Shown: one piece after another, positions 17,861 to 25,917 of the stretch
Position numbering within the stretch: position 1 is the stretch's first letter
Layout: each line of letters starts with the position of its first letter
Assembly (NCBI RefSeq): GCF_000720475.1
Contig: NZ_JOAP01000006.1
Span: 62,001-126,000 of the forward strand
Length of the DNA stretch: 64,000 nucleotides
From: Streptomyces aureocirculatus
GTDB lineage: Bacteria > Actinomycetota > Actinomycetes > Streptomycetales > Streptomycetaceae
Direction of reading: 5' to 3'
Position numbers and translations under genes: made by a program
The notes under the pieces: generated by a model
Database searches by the model: none
Seen by the model: the letters and a program-made list of their open reading frames with translations, nothing else
Told to the model about the DNA's origin: nothing

Positions 17861-19176
17861 CCGCGCGCCCCGCGGTGCGCCTCCCCGCGGCCCTGACGGC
17901 CGCGGTCCGGGCCGCCGCCGCCCTCCTCGCCCTCGGTGCGCTCGGCGCGACCCTCTGGCGCGGTGTCGAGGACCCGGGCATCGCGCTGGCCTTCGGAGTG
18001 CTCATAGCCGTGGGGGAGCTGGCGCGCTGGGGGAGCGGCAAAGGGCGCGAACCGGCGCCCCTGGGGGCAGCCGGTGCCCTGGCGTACGCCCTCGTGGGGG
18101 AGTGCGCGGGCCGCCCCAGTCACCACGGCGTCCTCCAGGTCCTCGCCGTCGTCGTGGCGGCTGGCCTGATCGGCGCCGTACCGCATGTGGCGCTCGGCCG
18201 CGGCCCCTGCCTGGACCACATCGCCCGTCGGGTCCTCACCGTCGGCTTCGCCGCGCTGTGCTTCCAGCCCCTGTACAACTCGGGCCGGTTGACGGCGGCC
18301 ACCGGCCACGGACCGGCGTACGCCGTCGTCATCCTCACGCTCCTCGCGCTCACCGCGCTGTGCGACGCCGTGCTCGCCGCCGCCATGGCGCACGTCCGGT
18401 CGGGGTGGCCGTTCGGGCCGCTGCTCAGGGAGGAACTGCGGGGCATGTCCGGCATCGGGCCCGCGGTGTGCGCGACGGGGGCCGTGATGGCCCTCGCCGT
18501 CGCCGTGGCGGGGCTGTGGGCGCTGCCGGTCCTCAGTCTCCCGCTGCTCCTCACCCAGCTTGCCTTCCGCAGGTACGCCGCCGTACGGACCACCTACCGG
18601 CAGACCATCGCCTCGCTGGCCCGCGCCACCGAGATCGCAGGATGCACCCCCACCGGGCACGCCCGCCGCGTCGCCGACCTCAGCAGGGCCATGGGGCGCG
18701 AGCTCGGCCTCGCGGGTCCCGACCTGGGTGTCCTCGAGTACGCCGCCCTGATGCACGACATCGGCCAGCTCTCCCTCGTCGACCCCGTGCCCGAGGGGGC
18801 CACCGCCGCCCTGCCCGAGGCCGAGCAGCGCCGCATCGCCCTGCTCGGCGGCGCCGTCGTACGCAGGACGGGGGTCGCGGCCGCCGTGGCGGTGGTGGTG
18901 GAGCGCCAGGCCGACCCGTACCGCGAGCAGCCGCTCACCGCCCGCATCGTGCGCACGGCGAACGCATACGACGAAATGGCACGGGCAGAAGGACCGCACG
19001 GGCCTCTCGGCGCCCTGGAGCGCCTGCGCCTGGCCACCGGCCGCGACCACCAGCCGGAAGTCGTGGAAGCACTCGCACGGGTGCTTGCGCGGGCGCGGGG
19101 GCGGCCCGGGGAACGGCGGCCGGGGGCGGCCCCGGACCGGGGGGCGCGCACCGGGCGGGCGGCGGAGCGCGGGTGA
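17857..19176 (+). CDS. HD-domain membrane protein lacking the GYP motif
   Basis: A 439-residue partner of the preceding gene, with several N-terminal membrane helices (~10-240) and a degenerate HD domain: GCTPTGHARRVADLSRAMG (~267) and YAALMHDIGQLSLVDP (HD retained, ~298). The region where HHERxDGxGYP should stand reads AVVVERQADPYREQPL, so c-di-GMP hydrolysis is doubtful and a regulatory role or another phosphohydrolase activity is possible. The tail (~405-439) is Arg/Gly/Ala low complexity. ATGA overlap suggests co-translation with the active HD-GYP protein. Confidence 0.8.
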   Translation: MTARPAVRLPAALTAAVRAAAALLALGALGATLWRGVEDPGIALAFGVLIAVGELARWGSGKGREPAPLGAAGALAYALVGECAGRPSHHGVLQVLAVVVAAGLIGAVPHVALGRGPCLDHIARRVLTVGFAALCFQPLYNSGRLTAATGHGPAYAVVILTLLALTALCDAVLAAAMAHVRSGWPFGPLLREELRGMSGIGPAVCATGAVMALAVAVAGLWALPVLSLPLLLTQLAFRRYAAVRTTYRQTIASLARATEIAGCTPTGHARRVADLSRAMGRELGLAGPDLGVLEYAALMHDIGQLSLVDPVPEGATAALPEAEQRRIALLGGAVVRRTGVAAAVAVVVERQADPYREQPLTARIVRTANAYDEMARAEGPHGPLGALERLRLATGRDHQPEVVEALARVLARARGRPGERRPGAAPDRGARTGRAAERG

Positions 19177-19340
19177 CCTCGCCGAGGGTGTGGGGAAAGT
19201 CCGTCTGACCCTGCGTCCACCTGGGTAACCCATGGGTAATGAGCGGTCGTCCGACGGTCCGTGGTTGGATGCGAAGGAAGCGCGCGAGCGCGGCAGCACG
19301 GAAGCGGGGAAACCCCGACAAGAGCTGGCAGGCGGGAATC

Positions 19341-20321
19341 GTGAGGATCTTCGGCAAGGGACGACACCGGCCCTCCGCCTCCTGGCGGCAGGCCACCGAC
19401 CGGGCGTTCACGCTCATCGGCGACGGCCGCTACGAGGACGCGGGCGCGCTCCTGACACGCGCCGCCGACCTTGAGCCCTGGCTGTCCGAGTCCTGGTTCA
19501 ACCTCGCCCTCCTGCACAAGTTCCGACACGACTGGGATCAGGCGCGGGCCGCGGGGCTGCGGGCCGTGGCGCTCCTGGACCGGTCGGCGGGCGCCCCGGA
19601 CTGGTGGAACGTGGGCATCGCCGCGACGGCCCTCCAGGACTGGCCGCTCGCCCGCAGGTCCTGGCAGGCGTACGGCCTGAAGGTGCCGGGCGGGGTCGCG
19701 GCCACGGGTGAGCCCACGGGCATGGAGCTCGGCAGCGCGGCCGTGCGGCTCTCGCCGGAGGGTGAGGCGGAGGTCGTGTGGGGCCGCAGGCTGGATCCGG
19801 CGCGGATGGAGGTGCTCTCCATTCCGCTGCCGTCCTCCGGGCGCCGCTGGGGCGAGGTGGTTCTGCACGACGGGGTGCCGCACGGCGAGCGCACCACGGG
19901 CGCCGGGCACTCCTACCCCGTCTTCGACGAGATCGAGCTGTGGGCGCCCTCGCCGGTGCCCACCTGGGTGGTGCTCCTGGAGGCCGCCACGGAGGAGGAC
20001 AGGGACTCCCTGGAGCGGCTCGCGGCCGACGCCGGCTTCGCCGCGGAGGACTGGTCGTCGTCCGTGCGGTTGCTGTGCCGGATGTGCTCGGAGTCGCGGA
20101 TGCCCAGTGATGAGGGGGACGGGGAGCATCTGGATCCCCACGATCACAGTGAGCCCGGGCATCCGGGGCCGCTTGGGCACCGGAGTCCCGGTGCGTTGTG
20201 GGTGCCTGAGCGCGAGTGTGGGATCGCTGCCCCTGCCGGGCTCGTCCGGGGGCTCCTCGACGGGTGGGTTGCCGACAGTCCTGACTCCCGGGACTGGCGG
20301 GACCTGGAAGAGGTCTGCTAG
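19341..20321 (+). CDS. Tetratricopeptide-repeat-containing hypothetical protein
   Basis: A 326-residue soluble protein. Residues ~15-110 form TPR-like helices (GDGRYEDAGALLTRAADLEPWLSESWFNLALLHKF; DWWNVGIAATALQDWPLARRSWQAYG). The rest is a conserved actinobacterial domain of unknown function, with VWGRRLDPARMEVLSIPLPSSGRRWGEVVLHDG and a Cys/His-rich stretch RLLCRMCSESRMPSDEG...EHLDPHDH that could bind metal. The GTG at 19341 begins the conserved MRIFGKGRHRPSASW; the frame extends to an ATG at 19239 whose product is unusually basic, so that start is less likely. Its stop codon lies in the first unit of a tandem array. Confidence 0.75.
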   Translation: MRIFGKGRHRPSASWRQATDRAFTLIGDGRYEDAGALLTRAADLEPWLSESWFNLALLHKFRHDWDQARAAGLRAVALLDRSAGAPDWWNVGIAATALQDWPLARRSWQAYGLKVPGGVAATGEPTGMELGSAAVRLSPEGEAEVVWGRRLDPARMEVLSIPLPSSGRRWGEVVLHDGVPHGERTTGAGHSYPVFDEIELWAPSPVPTWVVLLEAATEEDRDSLERLAADAGFAAEDWSSSVRLLCRMCSESRMPSDEGDGEHLDPHDHSEPGHPGPLGHRSPGALWVPERECGIAAPAGLVRGLLDGWVADSPDSRDWRDLEEVC

Positions 20322-20432
20322 CGCAGGGCTGGGCTGGGTTGCTTGCCTGCGGGCTGCTGGCGCAGGGCCTGGGCTGGGTTGCTTGCCTGCGGGCTGCTGG
20401 CGCAGGGCTGAGCCGGATTGCTTGCCTGCGGG
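20315..20432 (+). repeat. 39-40 bp tandem repeat starting at the TPR-gene stop codon
   Basis: Three units starting CTGCTAGCGCAGGGC (20315, containing the TAG stop), CTGCTGGCGCAGGGC (20354) and CTGCTGGCGCAGGGC (20394), each ending GGTTGCTTGCCTGCGGG or close to it. Only unit 1 is coding. Confidence 0.9.
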
Positions 20433-20452
20433 CGCGTGGGTGGGTTGTCGCG

Positions 20453-20823
20453 CTGGCGCGCTCGTCCTCAATCGCCGGACGGGCTCTTTTTCGCGCTGCG
20501 CGCTCGTCCTCAAGCGCCGGACGGGCTGAAATGTCACTCTGCGGGCTCGTCCTCGGGTGCCGGGCGAGCTGAGTGTTGACCTGCGCGCTCGTCCTCGGGC
20601 GCCGGGCGAGCTGAGTGTTGACCTGCGCGCTCGTCCTCGGGCGCCGGGCGAGCTGAGTGTTGACCTGCGGGCTCGTCCTCGGGTGCCGGGCGAGCTGGAA
20701 TGTTGCTCTGCGGGCTCGTCCTCGGGTGCCGGGCGAGCTGAGTGTTGACCTGCGGGCTCGTCCTCGGGTGCCGGGCGGGCTGGATGTTGCGCTGTGCGCT
20801 CGCCCGCAGGCTCCGGGTGGGCC
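20453..20823. repeat. 42/43-bp intergenic tandem array, about 8.5 units
   Basis: Units begin at 20453, 20496, 20539, 20581, 20623, 20665, 20708, 20750 and (partial) 20792, with consensus CTGCGNGCTCGTCCTCGGGN followed by GCCGGGCGAGCTGAGTGTTGAC. The first two carry TCCTCAATCGCCGGACGGGCT / TCCTCAAGCGCCGGACGGGCT, a word I recognise as common in Streptomyces intergenic DNA; later units are a diverged version. Together with the preceding array it fills the 627-bp gap between the TPR gene and def. No gene is credible here. Confidence 0.9.
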
Positions 20824-20948
20824 AGGCCCCCGGCGGGAAAAGGGTGGGTGGGTGGGAGTAAACGCAGCGCCTGCCCGGCGGAGGAGGACGCCGTACCCTG
20901 TACGGGCACCACACGCAGCGGTTCCCAGGAAGAAGGCATACGGCGGAC

Positions 20949-21599
20949 ATGGCGCAGGACACTGAGCAGCAGCGGCCGGGCGGAGTGCTCCCGGTCGACG
21001 ACGAGGGCTTCGTCATCGACACGGAGGACTGCGAGGCGCGCGAGACGGCCTACCGGGAGCGCGGCACGTCCCGTCCGATCACGGTCGTCGGCAACCCGGT
21101 CCTGCACAAGGAGTGCAAGGACGTCACCGCCTTCGACGACGACCTGGCGAAGCTGATCGACGACATGTTCGCCACCCAGCGCGTCGCGCAGGGCGTCGGC
21201 GTAGCCGCGAACCAGGTCGGCGTCGACCTGAAGGTGTTCGTGTACGACTGCCAGGACGACGAGGGCGTGCGGCACGTGGGCGTCGTCTGCAACCCGGTCC
21301 TGCAGGAGCTGCCCGCGGACCAGCGCCGCCTGGACGACTCGGGTGAGGGCTGCCTGTCCGTGCCGACGGCGTACGCGCCCCTCGCCCGCCCCGACTACGC
21401 GGTCGTGACCGGGCAGGACGAGAAGGGCAACCCCGTCAAGGTGCGCGGCACCGGCTACTTCGCGCGCTGCCTCCAGCACGAGACGGACCACCTGTACGGC
21501 TATCTGTACATCGACCGCCTCTCCAAGCGGGAGCGCAAGGACGCGCTGCGGCAGATGGAAGAGGGCACCCCGCGCTACCCCGTCGCGCCGAATGACTGA
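20949..21599 (+). CDS. def: Peptide deformylase
   Basis: A 216-residue metalloenzyme removing N-formyl groups from nascent proteins. All three motifs are intact: GVGVAANQ (82-89), EGCLSVP (133-139, metal ligand Cys135) and HETDH (177-181). The N-terminal extension of about 40 residues before [13 protein letters not shown] is usual for actinobacterial forms. The ATG follows AAGAAGG. A hairpin at 21642-21679 ends the transcript. Confidence 0.96.
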   Translation: MAQDTEQQRPGGVLPVDDEGFVIDTEDCEARETAYRERGTSRPITVVGNPVLHKECKDVTAFDDDLAKLIDDMFATQRVAQGVGVAANQVGVDLKVFVYDCQDDEGVRHVGVVCNPVLQELPADQRRLDDSGEGCLSVPTAYAPLARPDYAVVTGQDEKGNPVKVRGTGYFARCLQHETDHLYGYLYIDRLSKRERKDALRQMEEGTPRYPVAPND

Positions 21600-21641
21600 A
21601 CTGCGCGACGACTGAGGCGCGCGGGAAACGCGTGACGACAG

Positions 21642-21679
21642 CGGCCCCTGGTCGGGAACACCCCACTGACCAGGGGCCG
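21642..21679 (+). terminator. Hairpin terminator after def
   Basis: A 12-bp perfect stem CGGCCCCTGGTC / GACCAGGGGCCG with a 14-nt loop, about 45 bp beyond the def stop. Confidence 0.8.
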
Positions 21680-21712
21680 TTGGCGTACCCGTGCAAAACC
21701 AGACAGGACTGG

Positions 21713-21743
21713 TTCACGATCAGCCGCCACTGATCCATATTCA
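21713..21743 (+). promoter_or_regulatory. Candidate promoter/operator of the terpene pair
   Basis: TTCACG (21713) and TATTCA (21738) are weak -35/-10 candidates, with the perfect inverted repeat GATCAG-N6-CTGATC (21718-21735) between them. It lies in the 310-bp gap between def and the terpene synthase; the rest of that gap holds the def terminator and an apparent leader of about 160 nt. Confidence 0.4.
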
Positions 21744-21909
21744 GTCACGTAAGGGGATGTTCTCGGCATGCTGGGGTAGTGAATGGCGCAAATGTGTTCC
21801 CTGAACGGTCAGTTGTGGTGCTGAATGGAAAGCGCGGGGATACGCAACGGCGCGCGCCCGGCACGGCGGGAGGGGCGTGGGTCCTCAGGCGGTCGAGAGG
21901 GGTTTGTTC

Positions 21910-23163
21910 GTGCCAGCTTCCTCACACAGCACTTCCCAGTCCAACCGGGCGACACGGGTACCGGCAGGGCTTGCGGCATATGCAGCGGAACGCGTCCCGC
22001 GGCAACGCCGGAAGCCGGCCGGGGCGGCGCGTCCGGACGTTCGCCGGCGGGTGGTATCCGTACCACCCGCACTGGCTCTGCCGGTGGTGGAGACGGAGTT
22101 TCCGCGACATCTGCATCCGCATTGGCCAAAGCTTCAGGAGAACTCGCGGGCATGGCTCCTGGAAAAGCGACTCATGCCCCCCGACAAGGTCGCCGCATAT
22201 GCCGACGGTCTTTGCTACACCGACCTCGTGGCCGGCTACTACATCGGTGCCCCGGATGAACTGCTGGACGCCATAGCTGACTTGAGCTCCTGGTTCTTCG
22301 GCTGGGACGACCGGCACGACCGCGACGCGGTGCACGGCAGGACGGCGCAGTGGCGGCGGCTGTGCCAGGGCCTCCATCGGGCCCTGGAGCACCCGCGGGA
22401 GCAACTGGACCACCCGGACCCACTGGTCGCGGGCTTCGCGGACTGTGTCCTGCGGCTCTACGGGCATCTCGGGCCGCGCTGGAACGCGCGCTTCGCCCGG
22501 CACTTCCACCCGGTGATCGACGCCTACGACCACGAGTTCGGCAACCGGTGCACCGGGACCGTCCCCGACGTCGCGGCGTACGTGGAACTGCGCCGCCTCA
22601 CCTTCGCGCACTGGGTGTGGATCGATCTGCTCGAACCCACCGCTCGCTGCGAATTACCGGACGCGGTGCGGAAAAACCCGGCCTATCGCGCGGCGGCGCT
22701 CGCGACCCAGGATTTCTCCGCCTGGTACAACGACCTCTGCTCGCTCCCCAAGGAATTGGCGGGCGACGAGGTGCACAACCTCGGGATATCCCTCATCCAG
22801 CACCAGGGACTCTCGCTCCAGGAGGCGGTCGCGGAAGTCCACAGGAGAGTGAGCGACTGCGTCCGTGATTTCCTTGCGGCAGAGCCGGAAGTCCTCCGGC
22901 TTGCCGCCGATCTGAAGGACGGCAGCGTCTCCGGAAGGAAGCTGAGCGCCGCGCTGCAATCCTGTCTCTTCAATATGCGGAACTGGTTCAGTTCCGTGTA
23001 CTGGTTCCACCACGAGTCCGGCAGATATCGCGTCGAGAGTTGGGACGACCAAACCCTCCCGCCGTATGTCTCGGACACCGGCGCGCCCGAATTCCCGGGC
23101 ACCATGGCGACAGGAATATCCGGCACCGCACTGGCAGAAACCGATCCCTCCGGTGGTGAATGA
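21910..23163 (+). CDS. cyc1: Epi-isozizaene synthase (class I sesquiterpene cyclase)
   Basis: A 417-residue class I terpene cyclase converting farnesyl diphosphate to epi-isozizaene, precursor of albaflavenone. The Mg2+ motifs are FGWDDRHD (DDRHD, 133-137) and the NSE triad NDLCSLPKE (274-282); SGRYRVES near 371 carries the conserved RY pair. The body closely follows the S. coelicolor enzyme (SCO5222, ~361 aa) from PPALALPVVE onward, but ~50 extra basic residues precede it. GTG at 21910 (after GAGAGGGG) is preferred over a GTG at 21877; the true start is uncertain. The stop overlaps the P450 start by ATGA, fitting one biosynthetic pair. Confidence 0.9.
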   Translation: MPASSHSTSQSNRATRVPAGLAAYAAERVPRQRRKPAGAARPDVRRRVVSVPPALALPVVETEFPRHLHPHWPKLQENSRAWLLEKRLMPPDKVAAYADGLCYTDLVAGYYIGAPDELLDAIADLSSWFFGWDDRHDRDAVHGRTAQWRRLCQGLHRALEHPREQLDHPDPLVAGFADCVLRLYGHLGPRWNARFARHFHPVIDAYDHEFGNRCTGTVPDVAAYVELRRLTFAHWVWIDLLEPTARCELPDAVRKNPAYRAAALATQDFSAWYNDLCSLPKELAGDEVHNLGISLIQHQGLSLQEAVAEVHRRVSDCVRDFLAAEPEVLRLAADLKDGSVSGRKLSAALQSCLFNMRNWFSSVYWFHHESGRYRVESWDDQTLPPYVSDTGAPEFPGTMATGISGTALAETDPSGGE

Positions 23164-24542
23164 TGACCGTCGAATCAGCCGCGTCCGCGATACCCGCTCC
23201 CGCTGCCCCGAAAGGGCTCCGCACCCCACCCGTGGTCCCGGGCGGAGCACCGCTTCTCGGCCACGCCTGGAACCTCGTACGCGACCCGCTCGGCTTCCTC
23301 GCGGCCCTGCGTGACCATGGGGATCTCGTCCGCATCCGGCTCGGGCCCAGGACCGCCTACGCGGTGTGCGCACCCGAACTCGTCGGCGAGATGCTCAAGA
23401 GCCCCGAGTACATCGTGGGCGGGCCGCTGTGGGACACCTTGGAGGTCCTGCTCGGCAAGGGCGTCGCGACCAGCAACGGCCCGCTGCACCGTCGTCAGCG
23501 CCGGATGATGCAGCCCGCGTTCCGGCCCGAGCGCATCGCCGACTACGCCCGCGTGATGGCGGAGGAGGCACAGGCGACGGCCGCGCGCTGGGAGGACGGC
23601 AGCACGGTGGACGTCGGCGCGGAGATGTTCCGCACCGCCGTGCGCATCGTGTCCCGCTCGCTCCTGGAGGTCGAGTCGATCGGTGAGAAGGCGGACCGGA
23701 TCAGCGATTCGCTGCACACCGTCTTCGAAGGTCTCTACCGCCGCATGGTGCTCTCCGTCGGACCCCTCTACCGGGTGCCGACCCCCGCCAACCGGCGCTT
23801 CGCCCGCGCGCTCGCCGATCTGCACGCACTCGTCGACGAGATCATCGCCGAACGCCGTGCCCGCGGGAACGGCAGCGAACAGGACCTCCTCGCCGTATTG
23901 CTCGCGGCGCACGACGAATCCGGGCAGCCGCTGACGGACCGGGAGATCCACGACCACGTGGTCTCGCTCGTCGTGGCGGGCGCGGAGAATGTCGCGTCCA
24001 CCTTGGCGTGGGCGTTCCATCTGCTCACCGAACACCCCGAGCAGGAAAGGCGGTTGGTTGAAGAAGTAAATGCCGTGACGCGGGGGCGCCCGGTCGCCTT
24101 CGCCGATCTCAAGGAGCTGCGGCACACACGCAATGTCGTCACGGAGGCGATGCGTATACGGCCGGCCGCGTGGATTTTCACGCGCCGCTCGGTGGCAGGG
24201 ACCAGCCTCGGCGGCTTTTCGATTCCGGCCGGCGCGGACATCGTCTACAGCGTGTACGCGATGCAGCGTGATCCGCGTTCCTTCGAGCGGCACCTGGAGT
24301 TCGACCCGGACCGCTGGAATCCGGAACGCGCGGCCGACGTACCGGAGTTCGCGATGATGCCGTTCAGTGTCGGCAACCGGAAGTGCCCGGGCGATCACTT
24401 CAGCCTGGCGGAGCTGACCATCATCCTGGCCACCGTCGCGCCGAGGTGGCGGCTCCGGCGGGTCGGGCGGACCGACACGGACACCAAGGTGGGCATCACG
24501 CTGCACCCGAGGAAGCTGGTCCTGCGGGCCGAGCGCCGCTGA
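23160..24542 (+). CDS. cyp170A: CYP170A-type cytochrome P450, albaflavenone synthase
   Basis: A 460-residue P450 expected to oxidise epi-isozizaene via albaflavenols to albaflavenone. Haem ligand Cys409 is in FSVGNRKCPGDHF, the ExxR motif is EAMR (329-332), and WNPER is the PERF region. In helix I the usual (A/G)Gx(D/E)T reads AGAEN (273-277), so Asn replaces the conserved Thr. Start is ATG at 23160 or the adjacent ATG at 23163. CYP170A1 of S. coelicolor also has farnesene synthase activity through acidic motifs; the matching stretch here (SEQDLLAVLLAAHDESG) is less Asp-rich. Confidence 0.9.
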   Translation: MMTVESAASAIPAPAAPKGLRTPPVVPGGAPLLGHAWNLVRDPLGFLAALRDHGDLVRIRLGPRTAYAVCAPELVGEMLKSPEYIVGGPLWDTLEVLLGKGVATSNGPLHRRQRRMMQPAFRPERIADYARVMAEEAQATAARWEDGSTVDVGAEMFRTAVRIVSRSLLEVESIGEKADRISDSLHTVFEGLYRRMVLSVGPLYRVPTPANRRFARALADLHALVDEIIAERRARGNGSEQDLLAVLLAAHDESGQPLTDREIHDHVVSLVVAGAENVASTLAWAFHLLTEHPEQERRLVEEVNAVTRGRPVAFADLKELRHTRNVVTEAMRIRPAAWIFTRRSVAGTSLGGFSIPAGADIVYSVYAMQRDPRSFERHLEFDPDRWNPERAADVPEFAMMPFSVGNRKCPGDHFSLAELTIILATVAPRWRLRRVGRTDTDTKVGITLHPRKLVLRAERR

Positions 24543-24579
24543 CGCCCGCCCCGGCCCGGGCGCAGGACCGCCCCCTCTT

Positions 24580-25551
24580 TCAGGCGGCGGAGCCGGTGCC
24601 CGGGCCGCGGAACGTACGCCGGTAGCTGTTCGGTGTGGTGCCGAGGGCGCGCACGAACTGGTGGCGCAGGGCGGCCGCGTTCCCGAACCCCGACCGGTAA
24701 GCGATCGTGTCCACGGTCTCGTCGGTCGTCTCCAGGAGCTCCTGGGCGCGCAGCAGACGCTGGCGCAGCAGCCAGCGGTAGGGCGTGGTGCCGGTCTCCT
24801 GCTGGAAGCGGCGGGCGAAGGTGCGCGGGGACATGTGCGCGCGGGCGGCCAGCCGGTCGACGGTCACCTCCTGGTCGAGGTGGCGCTCCATCCAGGCCAG
24901 GACCTCGCCGACGGTGTCGCACCGGGTGCGGGGCAGCGGCCGCTCGATGTACTGCGCCTGGCCGCCGTCGCGGTGCGGCGGCACGATCATGCGGCGGGCG
25001 ATGGCGTTGGCGACCTCCACGCCGTTCTCCCTGCGGACCAGGTGCAGACAGGCGTCGATGCCCGCGGCGGTGCCCGCGGAGGTGATGACCGGGTCCTCGT
25101 CGACGTACAGCACGTCCGGTTCGACGACGGCACGCGGAAAGCGGCGCATCAGTTCCTCGGCGTGCCGCCAGTGCACCGCGCAGCGCCGCCCGTCGAGAAG
25201 ACCGGCCGCGCCGAGCACGAAGACACCGGTGCAGACGCTGAGCACCCGGGTGCCGCGGTCGGCGGCGCGGCGCAGGGAGTCGAGCAGCTCGGGCGGGAAG
25301 TCCCTGGTGACGTAGGAGTCACCTGCCGGGACGGTGATGAGGTCGGCCTCTTCGAGCCGTTCGAGGCCGTACGCGGTGATGATCGCGTAACCGGCGTGGG
25401 TGGAGAGCACCGGGCCCTCGGCGGATGCGACGGCGAAGTCGTACACCGGCAGCCCCTCGTCGCTGCGGTCGAGCCCGAAGACCTCGGACACCACGCCGAG
25501 TTCGAAGGGATGCACACCGTCGAGCACCACGGCGGCCACGTTGGTCAGCAT
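24580..25551 (-). CDS. nrdS: AraC-family regulator with DJ-1/PfpI-like domain (NrdS)
   Basis: A 323-residue regulator: N-terminal class I glutamine-amidotransferase-like domain (VAAVVLDGVHPFELGVVSEVFGLD, with SVCTGVFVLGAAGLL around the nucleophile-elbow Cys) and C-terminal AraC double HTH (VDRLAARAHMSPRTFARRFQQETGTTPYRWLLRQRLLRAQELL...VDTIAYRSGFGNAAALRHQFVRALGTTPNSYRRTF). In S. coelicolor the equivalent gene is co-transcribed with nrdAB as nrdABS. Here 270 bp and a possible divergent small gene separate it from nrdB, so it may also have its own promoter. No strong Shine-Dalgarno precedes the chosen ATG. Its target is unknown. Confidence 0.85.
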   Translation of the reverse strand: MLTNVAAVVLDGVHPFELGVVSEVFGLDRSDEGLPVYDFAVASAEGPVLSTHAGYAIITAYGLERLEEADLITVPAGDSYVTRDFPPELLDSLRRAADRGTRVLSVCTGVFVLGAAGLLDGRRCAVHWRHAEELMRRFPRAVVEPDVLYVDEDPVITSAGTAAGIDACLHLVRRENGVEVANAIARRMIVPPHRDGGQAQYIERPLPRTRCDTVGEVLAWMERHLDQEVTVDRLAARAHMSPRTFARRFQQETGTTPYRWLLRQRLLRAQELLETTDETVDTIAYRSGFGNAAALRHQFVRALGTTPNSYRRTFRGPGTGSAA

Positions 25552-25643
25552 GCCGTCAGTGTGCCGCAGCTCTGGCAGGAAATCGAGGCTGTACGGCAGT
25601 ACTGCCACTGCCGTACGCGGACGGCCGCCGCGAGAGTGGACGT

Positions 25644-25917
25644 CATGAACGCACATGACGTACTCGACACGGCGGCCGTCCTCGGAGTCTTCCTGCTCAT
25701 GGCGCTGCCCTCACTCATCGGCCACGCGCACGACCGGCGGATCGACCGCCAGCTCCGGGACGCGGAGCGAGGGAGCCCAAGGCCTCAGAACTCGCCCAGG
25801 GCCCAGAACTCGCCCGGGCCTCAGAACTCGTCGTCGAAGGAGACCGAGCCCTCCACGGCGACCTGGTACGCCGACGGGCGCCGCTCGAAGAAGTTGGTCA
25901 GCTCCTGCACGCCCTGA
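25644..25917 (+). CDS. Possible small single-span membrane protein
   Basis: Reading frame of 90 codons from ATG 25644, divergent from nrdS. It encodes one hydrophobic helix (AAVLGVFLLMALPSLIGHA, ~10-28) followed by the polar stretch HDRRIDRQLRDAERG, a believable protein. From ~residue 45 it enters a repeat shared with the nrdB 3' end and then runs antisense to nrdB for ~100 bp, so the C-terminal half is probably not conserved. Homologue search would decide. Confidence 0.4.
25782..25835. repeat. 18-bp tandem repeat containing the nrdB stop codon
   Basis: Three units: GCCTCAGAACTCGCCCAG (25782-25799), GGCCCAGAACTCGCCCGG (25800-25817) and GCCTCAGAACTCGTCGTC (25818-25835). The last contains the nrdB stop (TCA on the plus strand) and its final codons; the other two lie downstream of the gene. 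Confidence 0.9.

Noticed and set aside
20453..20823. CRISPR array
   Set aside because: The ~42-bp unit repeats as a whole with no variable unique spacers and no cas genes nearby.
21654..21681. SigR-type promoter (GGGAAC...GTT) after def
   Set aside because: Spacing is 19 instead of 18 and it lies inside the def terminator stem-loop.
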